The position numbers were made by a program, and so were the translations under genes. The notes beneath the pieces are model-generated. The model saw only the letters and a program-made list of their open reading frames with translations, searched no databases and was not told the origin of the DNA. 64,000 nt of DNA from positions 298,665 to 362,664 of the forward strand of contig QUWT01000252.1 of NCBI GenBank assembly GCA_004329165.1. Direction: 5' to 3'. This document shows, in pieces, positions 47,491-60,409 of the stretch; the stretch's first letter is position 1; each line of letters begins with the position of its first letter. The DNA comes from Spatholobus suberectus. Taxonomy: Eukaryota > Streptophyta > Magnoliopsida > Fabales > Fabaceae.

Positions 47491-47854
47491 TATTAAAGCA
47501 GGTAAGGAAATTTATACTTAATACATGGGGATGAAATTTTTTACTAAAGTTTTTTATCTAATCAAAATTGAAATTTCTTTTACCTAATTGATATATATTT
47601 AATTACATAACAAAAATCAAATATAATCCATATAATTGTTATTATGTTCTCCATGCAAAATTAGTGTCTAAAATATATTTTCAGGCAAATCATTATTCCT
47701 TTCTTATTTATTATCTTCTCACTTAAATAAATTTTTGAAGATTTTCTTTTATCTGGGTAAATTTTAATTTTGTTTTATACATTGATATGTCTATGTAAAT
47801 TTATGAAAATAGAAATTATATATACAATATAACACAAAGGGATATTTTTTTCTT

Positions 47855-48989
47855 TCTATATATTAAAGCAAGTAGGAAAATTTATACTTGATTCACAGGG
47901 ATGAGCTTTTTTTACTAAAGATTTTTGCCCAATCAAAATTAAAATTTCTTTTACCTAATTAATATATATTTAATTACATACTGAAAATCAAATTAAATTC
48001 ATGTAATTATTATTATCTTCTCCATAGCAAAATTAATGTCTAATGTCAATTTTAGAAAAATTATTATTTATTTCTTATTTATTATCTTATCACTTAAATA
48101 AATTATTCAAAAGTTTTTTTACCTGCACAAATTTTTATTTTCTCATATACATTGATATGTATATTTCAATTAATATAAATGTATATTTTTTCTGCTTTCT
48201 CTCTTATGACTTAATTTATTTATTGAATGTTTTATTTTTCTAACATATAAAGTATGAATAAAATATAATAAACAGGGATGAATATTTTTCATCAAAGTAA
48301 GAGAAATTTAGACTTAACTCATAGGATAACAATTATACCTTAAATGACCTCAAAATTTGAATTACTTGGAAGAAATTATGCTCTATTATAATTTTAAAAT
48401 TTTGTAAATATTGTTGTAATAATCACAATATAAATTTATTTTTCTATTGCTTATTATCTTCTAACTTAACTAATTTAATGAATGCTTTTTTTATCTAATC
48501 AAATTTAATTTTCTCTCAAGTAATTAGTTTACCTTTAATTAAATGAAAAACTATAATTTAATGAAAAATTTTGTTGTAATTTTTTTCACATGATATTTAA
48601 ATTTCAAAATCTTAAAAAATTGTAGACAAATCATTATTCTTTTTATATTTACTCATTAAAATCTATATGTAAATTGATTAGTTTAAAAAAATGCATAAAA
48701 CATATATAATACAAGAGGATAAACATTTTACATGAAGTATATTAGCGTATGAATTACTATAAAATTTATACTTCAAACTTATTTGTTTCATTTCTAAATA
48801 CAAAAAAAATAGACATTATCTACAGCATACACAATGTTGAGATCTTCAATTTAATATCAAAATGCTTCTAACAATAATTTCTAGTTATTTTCATATTAAT
48901 GTTAGCAAAAATATATTATTAATACAATACCTATATCATTCATCAATAAACTTTTATATCCCTATGCATTGCGGGGGTGTAAAATCTAG
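47855..48989 (+). mobile_element. Non-autonomous Helitron (B)
   Basis: TCTATATATTAAAGCAAG at 47855, ending GTAAAATCTAG with T at 48990. The terminal palindrome is more decayed (CCCTATGCATTGCGGGGG). Upstream repeat unit at 47491, again 370 bp before 47861. Confidence 0.6.
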
Positions 48990-49116
48990 TGAAGCAACAA
49001 TTTTGAACACTGGCATCAGAGTGAAACTAAACCTCACAAACTAGACTAGGAAATCTAGAAATACAAAATTCACAATAGAAAAAATTATATCCTAAAAAAA
49101 AAGGGCATGCAGATTA

Positions 49117-51946
49117 TGTAACACCCCTACTTTTATATATTAAATTATTCTATATGTTTAAAAATTATTTTTAAGTCATCAATGTATTTAGAAAAATTAA
49201 TAATAATTTTACAAATTTTTCTAGAATTTGTTGAAATAATTTTTGTAAAATGACAAAAATACCCTAGTTGACTGTAGGAACCAACCAGAGACTTTTTGAC
49301 CTCGAAATATTTTAAAAATTTTATATTAAGTAACTCTCATTATAAAAACTTTATTTGGAAGGAAAAGAAGTGAAAAATATAATAATCTTATTTTAATTCT
49401 TCCACTGTTTTATTTAATATTTGACAATACAATTCTGAAAAATCGGGAAGGAATTTCAAAATTCTAACTCCCACCATTTTGCTCAAAATTTCAAGCTATT
49501 TAATCGTGATTTTTAATAATTTTTCCGAGCTGAAGCCCGGAGAAATTAGAAAATGACAATTTTGTCCCTATTTCTCAACATTAAGGATTGACATGAGGAA
49601 AATATTCAATTGGCATTAAAATGTCAATTTAAGCTTGAAATTATGTCATATATAATTAATATAATTTTGGGAATTTTTTGGAATTTCTATGTAAAATGAC
49701 CAAAATGCCCCTACGTGTCTAATATGCCAGCCAAGTACCGGTTTGACATTCAAAAAGGGTGAAAATGGTCATTTGAGTTTATTTATGGGTAAGATATTTA
49801 ATTTTAGAATTTCATAAAAACTTTGGTATTTCTTGAATTAAAATGGATTTTCTATGAATTTTCTAGCTTAAAAATACAAAATAAATACATATAATTTGAA
49901 ATAAATTAATAAAAATTAAAATTTATTATTAGAAATTTAATTTTGATTAAAAATAATGTATTTGTCCAGTTTTTCATTAAAATGCATTATTTTGATATTA
50001 AAAGCTAATTTTTCAAGTTTAGGTGTTTTTATCAGTACCAATTAATTTACCTACAAATAAAATTTGACACATAGAGGCTTGGGACAGTTGGTGGAGCACG
50101 TCCCCAACCCTAAAATAGGTGATTCGCCACGTATTTGGGATATGTGTCCCTAAATTGGATTAAAAATAAATAAAAATTTGATTTATGACATAATGCTTAC
50201 ATAATGGATGATGTAAATCTTTGGACACCTAACCCTCCTCCTTCTTCTATAAATAGGCCTCAAAGTTTTCAGATTTTCAATCATCCTTTCCTCTCTCAAG
50301 ATAGCCAAATTCTTAGAGAGCTTCTCTCTCTAGAAAAAAAAAATTATTTTACTTTGTTTTTATGCTAAAATTTTACTAGTTTTCCAACAACTAGTAAAGT
50401 TCTCTTCCTAAGAGCTTTGCATCAACAATTCCATCCTCTTCATCAACTATCTTAGAGGTAATGTGGGCAGTGGGGTTGGTTCTAAATTATTGTTATTTTG
50501 CATGTTGGTAGGAAGGGTTTTCCCCTAAACCCGTTTAGGCTTAAGTTTTATTATTATTATTATTATTATTGTTATATTGTTTAATGTTAAACTTTAATTT
50601 TTGCTAAGTTGTTACTCTGCCCAAATTTAGATTATTAAATCATTACTAAATTGTTACTCTAGTCAAATTAAATGATTAAATTTTACTTGCTAAGCTGTTA
50701 CTCTGTTCAATTTTAGAAAATTAAAATGCATTTGCTAAGCTGTTATTCTGCTCAAATTTAGAAAATCAAAATGCATTTATTTAGTTGTTATTTTGTCAAA
50801 ATTTTAGTAATTAAATTATAATTACTATATTGTTATTCTGCTAAAATTTTATATGATTACTAAATTGTTATTCTGTTAAAATTTTGGTATTATACAATTT
50901 CTACAAAATAAGGCAGAAATGTTGATTGTACTGGTGCTCAAATTAAATAAGACTAGGAAAACCTCTACTTGAGAAGTTAGAAATTGATAGTTAGTGAGTA
51001 ATGTAAAGCAAGTGACATGTAGTGGCATGACACCCTGCTAGGAAAGCAACTGTTTGGTACACTGAGGAATGAAAGAAGGGATCCACTTGCAGAGGTCTTG
51101 GGAGTAGGCATCGAGTGGTGAAGGTCATAATGGTCAAGGTAGCGCCCTTGAGCCGGGATATTTGCCTAACCAAACTCGATAACCCCAACAACTGCTTAGC
51201 ATTCCAAGATTGGTTTGAGAGTATACCTCTATAAATGGATATCCTAAATTGTTATTTTGTTCCTCAATGATGACGAGGACTGTACCATGTGATGGTGTTG
51301 AAAGAGGTATATGTACTCCCAGTCACTTCCCAGGTTTTGTTGAGAACTATTACCCTACTAATGGGAAGTATGGATCCATACTTAGTCAAGGGTAGTCTAA
51401 TACAACTTAGAATGAACCTTAGGATCCCTTTTGTTGTCAACTGTGTTTTATCTTTGTTTTATGGTAGATTTCTTACCATACATGTAAAGGTGATTTTAGA
51501 ACAAAACACCTCACTTCATGATTTTCTTCTATGTATAATTGATTGTGATTATTGAAGACGACATTAACGCATTGTGATACTGAGTACGAGTTAGAGGACA
51601 TCTCCACGGGGGAGGACCTGAAGACCTATAGTATTTTTCTTTTGTATGAGGGATAGGGTAGATGAACACTACTCTGTATAGGATCTTTTCGATGTACATA
51701 TTGGGTTAGATAGTGTCTATCTTTTGAAGTATTTTTTTAGTTTTCAGTATTATCAAACCATGATGTAAAGTTTTATGATATATATATATATATACAGTCT
51801 TATCTTTCATCTTTTACTACCATTTCCAAATTCTGTTAAGTTTGGAATTTCTTTTAAAAATGGAAAAATTTTACGCGTATTTTTTATTTACTTAAACTTA
51901 ATAACTAAATTAATATGAATTGTATTTAATATGAATGAGTGTTACA
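49117..51946 (+). mobile_element. Solo LTR of the Tekay-like family 1 (2,830 bp), target duplication GATTA
   Basis: Starts TGTAACACCCCTAC and ends GAGTGTTACA, with GATTA at 49112-49116 and 51947-51951. Copy A has the empty site GTAGATTACACC at 18043. It is the reverse complement of the LTRs at 29455 and 37033, more diverged from them than they are from each other. Plus-strand TATA CTATAAATAG (50247-50256). No internal region. Confidence 0.93.
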
Positions 51947-51951
51947 GATTA

Positions 51952-52505
51952 CACCAATGATTGCCACCCTAATGTATGAATATTTTAATATCTACACATG
52001 CCTCATTAAAGTGTGATAGCAAGAATGCTAGTATAGAAGGAAAACTACGTACTAACATCGTAACCTCTAGTAACTCTCCAGCAAATACCACATCAATGAA
52101 CAAGAATAGCAAAATTAAACCTTACAATATCCCTAGGTCAAACATTGTGGTATTACCTGATATCATGTATGTACCATATCATTTCAAACAACTTGATTTT
52201 GAAATTTTATCATGTCCATTGAATTCTTACCAAACAATTCCTTATGATTTTCTATTATGCAACACAATCGTTAGTGTGATGGCAAGAGTATTGTGATTCT
52301 CACACACATTTCCTATGTTTATTGCTTCACATGATGACCATCATTCAACATCAGAATTATTTCTAATAATTTATAAAAAAATTTACATAATAAAAATTAA
52401 TATTTTGGCTCTGACCTCCGAGGATTTCTTTCCCTTTTTGTAGTTTCTTGCGACACTTTTGCATAAGACTAGGACTCCAACAAATGGTGTTTTAGGTAGT
52501 CAAAC
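51952..52505. other. Unassigned duplicated sequence (B)
   Basis: Matches 18050-18609. No recognised gene. Confidence 0.4.
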
Positions 52506-52840
52506 CTAAGATTTTGCCACATTTACAGCTTCAGCACGAACTTTCCGTTCTCAATCTGATGATAGTCATCCTCATCAACTTTTGCTATTCTATTTATTGC
52601 TGCACCAAAAATATAACCCCAAAGCAAAGTAATAACAAACACCCCCACTGCTACATTGATTGCTGTCCAAGGTAATGGAGGCCTCTGCTTGAACCCGCAA
52701 GAGAAAAGGAAAAGGAAATGCACTGATGTGAGATTTCAATTCGTTGGGAATGGTCTTCTTGAATGTCAACCGATCGCACCTCTTTGGTTCTCCTTCGAAT
52801 ATCCCCGTCAACGAGTACTCATGAGCCCCAAATTCAATTT
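52506..52840 (-). pseudogene. Cytokinin-receptor histidine kinase fragment, copy B
   Basis: Minus strand. FKQRPPLPWTAINVAVGV, the TM segment FVITLLWGYIF, and INRIAKVDEDDYHQ. After a frame shift it gives RKVRAEAVNVAKS, the family's RAEAADVAKSQ linker, which is clearer here than in copy A. The last codon is TAG directly before GT, as in A. About 55 bp of the upstream part are deleted relative to A (after CATGAGCC, about 52828). Pseudogene. Confidence 0.85.
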
Positions 52841-53085
52841 TTATTCAAATGCCCATTCTGGTCAAACACAATGAAAGGAAGGGAGGGAACGAAGCATCTG
52901 AAAGTGCAATTCTAAATGGAGGAAAGCCAGGTGATTTTACCATTCTATATTGTTCTTTAGTCTTTGGTCTTCTATTGTTATTTCATTTTATAACTGTCGA
53001 GCTCTATCATCCTATTCATGGAAGATTAAAAGTAGAGACATCCAAGACTCATTTGTTATATTATTTTCATCTCTATATCACAATA

Positions 53086-53477
53086 GGGTCAGGATCCGTT
53101 GACGCCAACTGTTAAAGTTAGTCAAATTACACCTTTAATAGCTTTTTGTAGAATACAAATTTAATTAATCCAACCATTGAATTATGTGATATTGTCTTCA
53201 TGATCAAGTATGTCAAATTTCACATTATTTGAAATTTTCTCGATATGTTATCTAACATTGACTATTTACATATGTTTTAATTTTTTATTGAATATTAAAA
53301 TAAAGGGATGCAATGAACTGCTAAATAATTTTGGAATTGTGTGAAATTTTGTATACCTAATCTAATGTATAAGGACATCAAATTCAATGGTTAGATCGAT
53401 TGAATTTGCATTCTACAAAAAGTTATTGACGATGTAATTTGACTAACTTTGACACCTGGTATCAACGAATCCTGACC
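53086..53477. mobile_element. 392-bp MITE with long terminal inverted repeats (B)
   Basis: Starts GGGTCAGGATCCGTTGAC and ends GAATCCTGACC. Same position and length as 19232-19623, so its insertion predates the duplication. Confidence 0.75.
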
Positions 53478-53759
53478 TATATATATATATACTATATATA
53501 TACATCATATATACACATATATACACATATACACACATATATATATATATATATGTACATATATATACACACATATACACACATATACACACCACATATA
53601 TATATATATATATGTATATGTATATGTATATATACATATATGTTAATATATAATTATATACACACATATATATATACATATGTATATATATATATGTGTG
53701 TGTATATGTGTGTATATGTGTAATATATATGTGTGTATATATGTATATATATATATATA
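53478..53759. repeat. Compound TA/CA microsatellite, expanded in copy B
   Basis: About 280 bp of mixed (TA)n, (TACACA)n and (TGTGTA)n. Copy A has only about 35 bp of ATATATATAA/AATAAT at the same place (19624-19660). Long open frames here, on both strands, are only repeat translation. Confidence 0.9.
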
Positions 53760-53995
53760 ACATTAGATAATATTTTGAATACATTTTTATCTTTAATTCC
53801 GTAATTAATATTTACAAAATATTGTTTAGTATTTTTCATAAAATATTTAATATATTCTTAAGGCTTATTCCAAACTTCTTAGTAGTCAAATATATATCAA
53901 TATTATAATAATAGAAGTATTTATTGCAAAGCTGTAAATTAAAATTAATGGCTTAATATTAATTAATTTAAAAAAAATATGATGTTTCAAAGTAA

Positions 53996-54035
<40 letters not shown>

Positions 54036-56122
54036 TTATTTATTTATTAACATAAAGTAAATAAAAACATTTATACATTATTATTATGGTAGAAAAATAT
54101 TAATTTAATTAGTTTCTTTAGTTTAAAATATATATAGTTTTAATCTCATTATTTTTTTAATTAATTAGATCTTTTTATTTATAAATTAAATACATGCGCG
54201 ATCATGTTGTCAATATTTTTTTACTAAAGCTTTTAAATTATTAGTTTTTATCAAATATGTAAATCTTAATTTTATACAAAAAATTATGAAATATTTTTAT
54301 TTTTTAAAGTAATTGGAAATATTTACTTCATATAAAATTATAAAAAATGATAACATTAAAATTACTTCATATGAAATATTTATTTCACATAAAAATACTT
54401 CTGAATTGGAAAATCAAAGTTGCTTGAAGACAAAATATTATATATAAAGAAGTGTTTTAGAAAATATAATGTAATGCAATTTATACACCTTGTTTTTATT
54501 TTGCATTTTTTATTTTATTTAAGATTGTTTGTATTATTACATATTAATCTTTGAGTTTAATGGATATGTATTGTTAGTGTAAAATATTTTACACCATCAA
54601 CTAATTAAAAATGAACTTTGGTATGACTTTTAGACTAGTTATTATCAAAGTCAGTAAACTTACCATACATGGAATTTTGTGATTAGATGATAGTATAAAA
54701 AAATTATATTGCTAGTGTATATACTTTTTTTCTTGTTCATCTTCTTAGTATTTTCCATTAGTACAAAAGGAATTAAAATAAAAATAGATACCATGCATAG
54801 CACAAATGAAAAATTAAAATGTCAAGAAATTATATATTATTTATGTTGCTTTCTTCTTCAAATTATCAAACTTAATTAGTAAGTATATATTTTTATTTAT
54901 TGTATGTGTTGATCTATTTGGAATTTATGAAATAAATAGAAATTAATAGTCTAAAGATTAAATAAAATGGTTAGAATATATTTGCTCCATCATTGTTCTT
55001 TTCTCCATCATTCAACAATATTGTTGGTCTACTAAAGCTCTAAATTAGTATATTTGGTTTGTTGAGTTATTATCACTAAGTACTCACTATACATAGGATA
55101 AGATCTAGTGACATTATATATGGATACAATTTTATCAATGGCAATGAAGTTATGCTAAAGACATATCTTGTTTCTACAAGTTTTTATTGTAGCTATTTTT
55201 GTATGTTATCATAATGCAATTTTTTAAAAAAATTTAAACACTAAATTAGTAGATTTCTTGTATGTTGTAATAATTCAAATAAATCAAAATTGAATTAATA
55301 TCCACCATTTAAGCCTCATCCAAGCAAACCCTCCACCACTATATTATTGTAGGAGTTGGAATAATTGGTAATGGGTATCTGCAAGAAAAAAAAAACTAGT
55401 AAAATACTTCAAACTATAATGGACATACAAAGATCTAAATTTTTCCTAATACATCACATGAGTATCCATATGCATGGTTTGTTGCAAAGGTCTAAAAAAA
55501 TTAGAAATCATAAAGAAAATATAACACCTCAAATACACAATCAAAATTTGATGTAGGAAAAATATTGTGAGGCTCATATAAATTCATTTGCCATTCTCAT
55601 ATGTATAGATAAAATATCCTACAGATGATATAATAACAAAGGGGAAATATGACAATCTTTAGAGCAAACCTTTTCTAACAATTTAGAAAGTGTTGATCAC
55701 CTTCATGCTTATTAGAATGGTTGGACAAACCCTCCTTAAGCACATCACATATAGCTAATACAATGTTAGCACTAACAAGATAAGTTAATGAGATAGGTGT
55801 GAGTATAACTAAATCAAATCATTAAAAAGGCATTACACTTAATGATCATAATTCACAAACACTATGACTACAAGCACGTTACTCTCAAGTCCACATAAGA
55901 TAATACTAAAAGTAGGACCATAGCCAACATCGTACAAAGTAGGAGAATCAGATCCACTTAGAAGAAACACACAAATAACGAATATTCATATATAATTTTC
56001 TTTAAGAAAAAACTATATATGGTATAATAATTTCATTATGCCACTGGGCAAAATAGGAGTTGGCAAACAATGAGAATAGTTGTATTAGCTCAAACTTAAG
56101 AGCACATTTAACATATTCTCTA
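53760..56122. other. Unassigned duplicated AT-rich sequence (B)
   Basis: Matches 19655-22014, with a TA tract plus TTTA repeats at 53998-54050. No gene recognised. The uninterrupted Cassandra target site is at about 56118-56127. Confidence 0.4.
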
Positions 56123-56252
56123 TCCCTTGCAACTTGTACTAGTTCAAACTCCAAACTCACCAAGACAACAACAAAGATACCCCTTCTTAGAATTTAAGTT
56201 AGATAGTTGTCATTATGAGATAAAAGGTAATCATCACCACCTACAAATCACA

Positions 56253-56551
56253 CTTGATGCTAAAGTTCAAAAAACTTACTTGTTTCCTTAATAAATATGT
56301 CCTTTTCCTATCTCTAGTTTAAAAGTCCATCATCAGGCACTAATGATTTACCATAAATAATCTCAGTCCCCACAAACATAATGGTTATATTAGGAGTTAT
56401 CATGTGCTTCTCTCTCTTCAATTGTTTGTATAGTGTAAGTGACCTCCTAGTTGACCACACCGATAGAGAACCATTCCAGTGATGGACTTCCCAAAGGGCA
56501 TTGAACCTGAAAAGGAAACTATTCTCAAGGTCATGATGATCAACTTGCAAC
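56253..56551 (-). pseudogene. Sucrose-6-phosphate phosphatase exon fragment, copy B
   Basis: Minus strand, a 78-codon open piece: VDHHDLENSFLFRFNALWEV, then STRRSLTLYKQLKREK, ITPNITIMFVGTEIIYGKS and LVPDDG. It retains the family phrases RFNALWE and VPDDG better than copy A, so the stop and shift in A arose after duplication or were partly shared. Motif II again reads S-T-R-R-S instead of S-T-G-R-S. Neighbouring exons are absent. Pseudogene fragment. Confidence 0.88.
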
Positions 56552-57411
56552 TAAAACATAGTAATAATTCAAATCATAGCCACCACCATCAAAACATATT
56601 TACACTTTCACATACAATATTAACCTTCACAATGGACTAAGTAATCGAATTTCTTAATCACACGTTCTTAAAAACCTTCCAAAATAATTTATACAGATTT
56701 ACCAACTTGTTTGTTGGATTAAAAGCAATCACAAGAAGTAGGGAACCATATGACCTCAACTTACCCAAAGTATAAAGTAACTTGATCACTAAACATTTGG
56801 CAATTACATTATTTAAAATATCCAGTCAATTCAAGAATTACCTAAAATATCTTAAAGACAAAGAAAAAATCATATTCATATAAAAAACAATTGTCGTTAT
56901 GGATTAATATTTTTGAATTCATCTAATCTATAACTAATATACTTAAATGTGCCAAACATAATAGGAGAAGAAGTAATGGCAAATAGCTTAATGCCTTGTG
57001 TTTAAAGAATGTCCAGTGGTATGGGAATGTTGATTTGAAAAGCATTAAGAGGAGTCAAAGCAAATCTCTACTACTACAAAATGAATTACAAAGTGCATTA
57101 AAACCGAAGAACATGAACCATTAAAAAATGAACAATTGAAAAAAAAAATTGAACCATTTCTTTAAAATAAGTTTCATGCAGCAAATCATTTTTACAAAGT
57201 AGTTTGGTGCACTGAACTGAATCCTTATTCATTTTCAAAAAGTTTGTCATTGACAGACATTACCACACATGACATATCATCTTTGCATGCGAAATTTACA
57301 TCTCTCCTCTGAACACCTTCATCTTCATAGTCATCTATGTCTTATTTACATTACACATTTTTATAATGGGTCGTTATACATCTTTTATTAATATATTTTT
57401 TTTTTTTGCAG
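56552..57411. other. Unassigned duplicated sequence (B)
   Basis: Matches 22862-23724. No gene recognised. Confidence 0.35.
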
Positions 57412-58237
57412 ACTAAGACGCTTGCAACAGAAAATACAAATCTTAATCCGAAATAGTTGTTCTTCAAAAAACATGCAATGATGCTAACCAAAAGTTTAAG
57501 CAAGTGAGTATAGTTGATTGATCTTTCAATTCTTGTAAAATACATATTTATTTATCATTAAAACCTTGTATTGTAAGTATGCATTATTTGAGTTCAGTAA
57601 TCACTCAAGTGTGTTTTACTTGGATTATGATTTATCTACATTGCATTTTTTGGTGGGTTGAGTATTATACATCTTTATCAATAATTTTTTATTTGTAGGC
57701 TCAAGAAGAAAATAAAAAACAGTAAGAACAAATAATTAATCTTTTGAAAGAAAACACAAATGCCAACCAAAAGTTAGAGCAAGTGAGTATCAGTTGATTA
57801 TTCTTTCAATTCTTATAATATATATGTTGATTAATCAATAAAATCTTGTACAATAAGTGTGCACTATTTGAGTTCAGTGATCACTCAAGGCTTTTACTTG
57901 AATTATAACTTATCTACATTACATTTTCTAATGGGTTGAATATTATGTGTCCTTTATTAATAATTTTTTATTTACAGGCTTGGACAAAAATTAGAGAACT
58001 ACATTCCCAAATAGAATCTCTTGAAAAAGCACACAAGGATACAATAAAAGCTTTTATGGTAAGTGCATTATTTCTACTCAATAATCATTGAAGTGTGCTT
58101 TACTTGAATTATACACTTAGGCGAGGTAAGATGATGGAGTTTGGAAGCGTACAACAATGACTGGGGAGGAGACGACACATGCGATGGGTGACAAATCGGT
58201 GGATCAGAGTGACGTGTCGGCAATTCATGTGATGGAA
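57412..58237 (+). pseudogene. Coiled-coil exons, copy B (decayed)
   Basis: Exons 57412-57503, 57699-57782, 57978-58058 and 58121-58237 keep AG/GT borders. Exon 1 is one base shorter than in A (92 against 93, frameshift), exon 2 has an in-frame TAA as its ninth codon, and exon 4 has TAA as its third codon (CAA in A). Exon 3 is open. The splice sites outlast the frame, showing recent loss. Confidence 0.65.
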
Positions 58238-59622
58238 GTGAGCACTTAATTGTATTTTCTGACTATATTTTTCAATTTTGTTAATTTTTTAATTATGGTT
58301 TCATATTCTGGCATTTTTTTAATTCCATTAGTTTAGTATTTTTGCCTAATCTAATATTCAAATTTATGATTGTTACTAATTATCATAAAATATGTGAATA
58401 TCATATAGTTAATGTAAATAAATATCAAAGGACTTATAAAGAAAGTTAATAACTTTGTTTGTAGAATAATATTTAATATATCTCAATATAATAAATCTCA
58501 ACATAATTAAAAATTAAGAATAAAAATTAATTTCATAAAAAATAATGAACAAAAAAAATATAAGTTTCCTCTCTTCAAGTAATATAATTCTCTCTTAATA
58601 TAATTACATGTTGTCACAAGGAAAATCATTGATCACTATTTGTTTAGTGTATTTGATCACATATTAGTAGAATATTCTGAATCACCATCAAAATTAATAT
58701 ACAACAATCTTAGTATGAAACCTTGAACAAATTAAAAGCTTCAAATGCACATACAATCTTATTTTTTCTCTTGAAGAAAATTATAATATGTCTTCTTTTA
58801 AATCCATGATTTATACTTGTATTCTTTGCATAACAAAACAAACTCATTGAAGTCTAAAGATGTTGGTCCATTTGTAGACTAAAATCATATAAATGTTAAA
58901 AATATTCTTGAAAGGAATAGCTTTAAGGAATCTTGGAAGTCCATATAAGTCATCAAGCTTTTACTGATATGGGTCCTTGTAATGCACCAACAATGCTTTG
59001 AATTAAGGGTGTTTAAAACCAAACCAAATCATTTGAAGCTGCTAAACCAATCCAAAATAACTGAAAAGTATCTTTATTGATTTAAAGCATTGATGCTTTT
59101 TTCTCTATGATCACTATTTCATTTGATGTATTTGATCATATTTTAGCCAAGCTAGGTTATGTTAAGTGTATGTCAAGCAAGAATTCAATGCATAATAGAT
59201 ATCAATGCTCATTCTCGAGTGAGTTTTATGTATGTAAAAATAGATTGAATTCTATATAAATCAAAACCATTATGAAGTATTCAATGCAAATATATGATTT
59301 AATCTACTTGCAATTCTTCTTCTATAGAATATGACTGTGTAGCCTCCACAAATTTATAAAGTTTGATTCATGTTCAAACTATGATCAAGGGTTGTTTGGA
59401 TTGAAATTAAACCAAATGAAGCCAAAACTAGTTGAAAAGTTACTAAAACCTTGACTAAACCTTGAATTAGGACTAAATGTCATAATTAGTTTATAAAAAT
59501 CAGATTTTCATGGATAAAATCATGTAGCTTTCGCTCTCTCAATTATAAAGCTCACAAAATAGGATAAATCCATTTAACTTAACCTTAAATTCTTCACGCT
59601 TTCCTTGGTGATCAGGAAATTG
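58238..59622. other. Unassigned duplicated sequence (B)
   Basis: Matches 24551-25882 joined to 28783-28837, with the empty site ATAAA at 59564-59568. Includes the exon-like minus-strand frame near 58888-59006. Confidence 0.35.
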
Positions 59623-60054
59623 ATGAAATTCCACTTTGTTGAAATTCCAAGAGAAGTGGACCCACAACTAATTGAAGAGAATAAAGAGAGCAACAACATG
59701 GACCACGCTCAAAAGAAGAAGTTGTGTGTAATAGCAGTTTTGAAAGGCCTTAAAGCATCGATAGTAATGGGTACATTGATGATGGGGCTTATAGCTAATC
59801 AAGACAACACCTTAGCTGTGATTTGTGCTTCTATTATAGGATATATTGCTGGAAAGTTTCCTATTCTAGTTACAAAGTTTGCTAATATGTGCACTAAGCA
59901 TGACACACAAGTGGCTCAAGGTGAAGAAACTAATCGGAATAAATTAATAAATCACTTTGAGCTCTCCCTAGCATCAATACTAGGATCTTTGACGAGTATC
60001 TTGATACAGATAATCACAACTAATATCTTATTTGATCATAATAACAACAGATAG
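59623..60054 (+). CDS. Hypothetical small membrane protein, 143 aa (copy B)
   Basis: Same length, start and stop as 28838-29269, with no indel. Three hydrophobic stretches are kept. Changes include Pro to Leu, Ala to Gly and Ser to Cys. The 3' flank (ATTTAAC..., polyadenylation-like AATAAA absent nearby) is also conserved. Unlike copy A, no retrotransposon lies just downstream. No family recognised; it may be a terminal exon. Confidence 0.5.
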   Translation: MKFHFVEIPREVDPQLIEENKESNNMDHAQKKKLCVIAVLKGLKASIVMGTLMMGLIANQDNTLAVICASIIGYIAGKFPILVTKFANMCTKHDTQVAQGEETNRNKLINHFELSLASILGSLTSILIQIITTNILFDHNNNR

Positions 60055-60409
60055 TTGTGATTATTGCTGTTAATAGCCTAGCACTGCTGTTTTTGAGAAA
60101 AAGCATATTATAAAGTGTTGCGTTAAATTGCTCATGGCAAGGTGAGCCCGCTTGGCAATGTCATTTTTCTTTAACAAGTTAGTACCCCTGTTATGTAATT
60201 CGAGTTTATGATATGTAGCTGAAACAAACATTGGTTTGTATGTGACTGATGAGTAAATGAAGGCAAATTTTATATTGGTTTTAAGATTCATATAATGGAG
60301 CAAGTACATAATAGCTGAAGTTTTGTGAGTGATCTTGGCATTAATTATCTTTAATGTCAGTTTTCACTCGAACTCCTAATAAAAGATTGATAATAGTTGT
60401 TATAGAAAT
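60055..60409. other. 3' flank of the 143-aa ORF (B)
   Basis: Continuous here, and split in copy A by the Tekay-like element at GTTTG (60234-60238). Nothing else recognised. Confidence 0.5.

Noticed and set aside
53439..53839. Open frames of 94, 113 and 61 codons on both strands
   Set aside because: They are translations of a TA/CA microsatellite (Tyr-Ile-His repeats).
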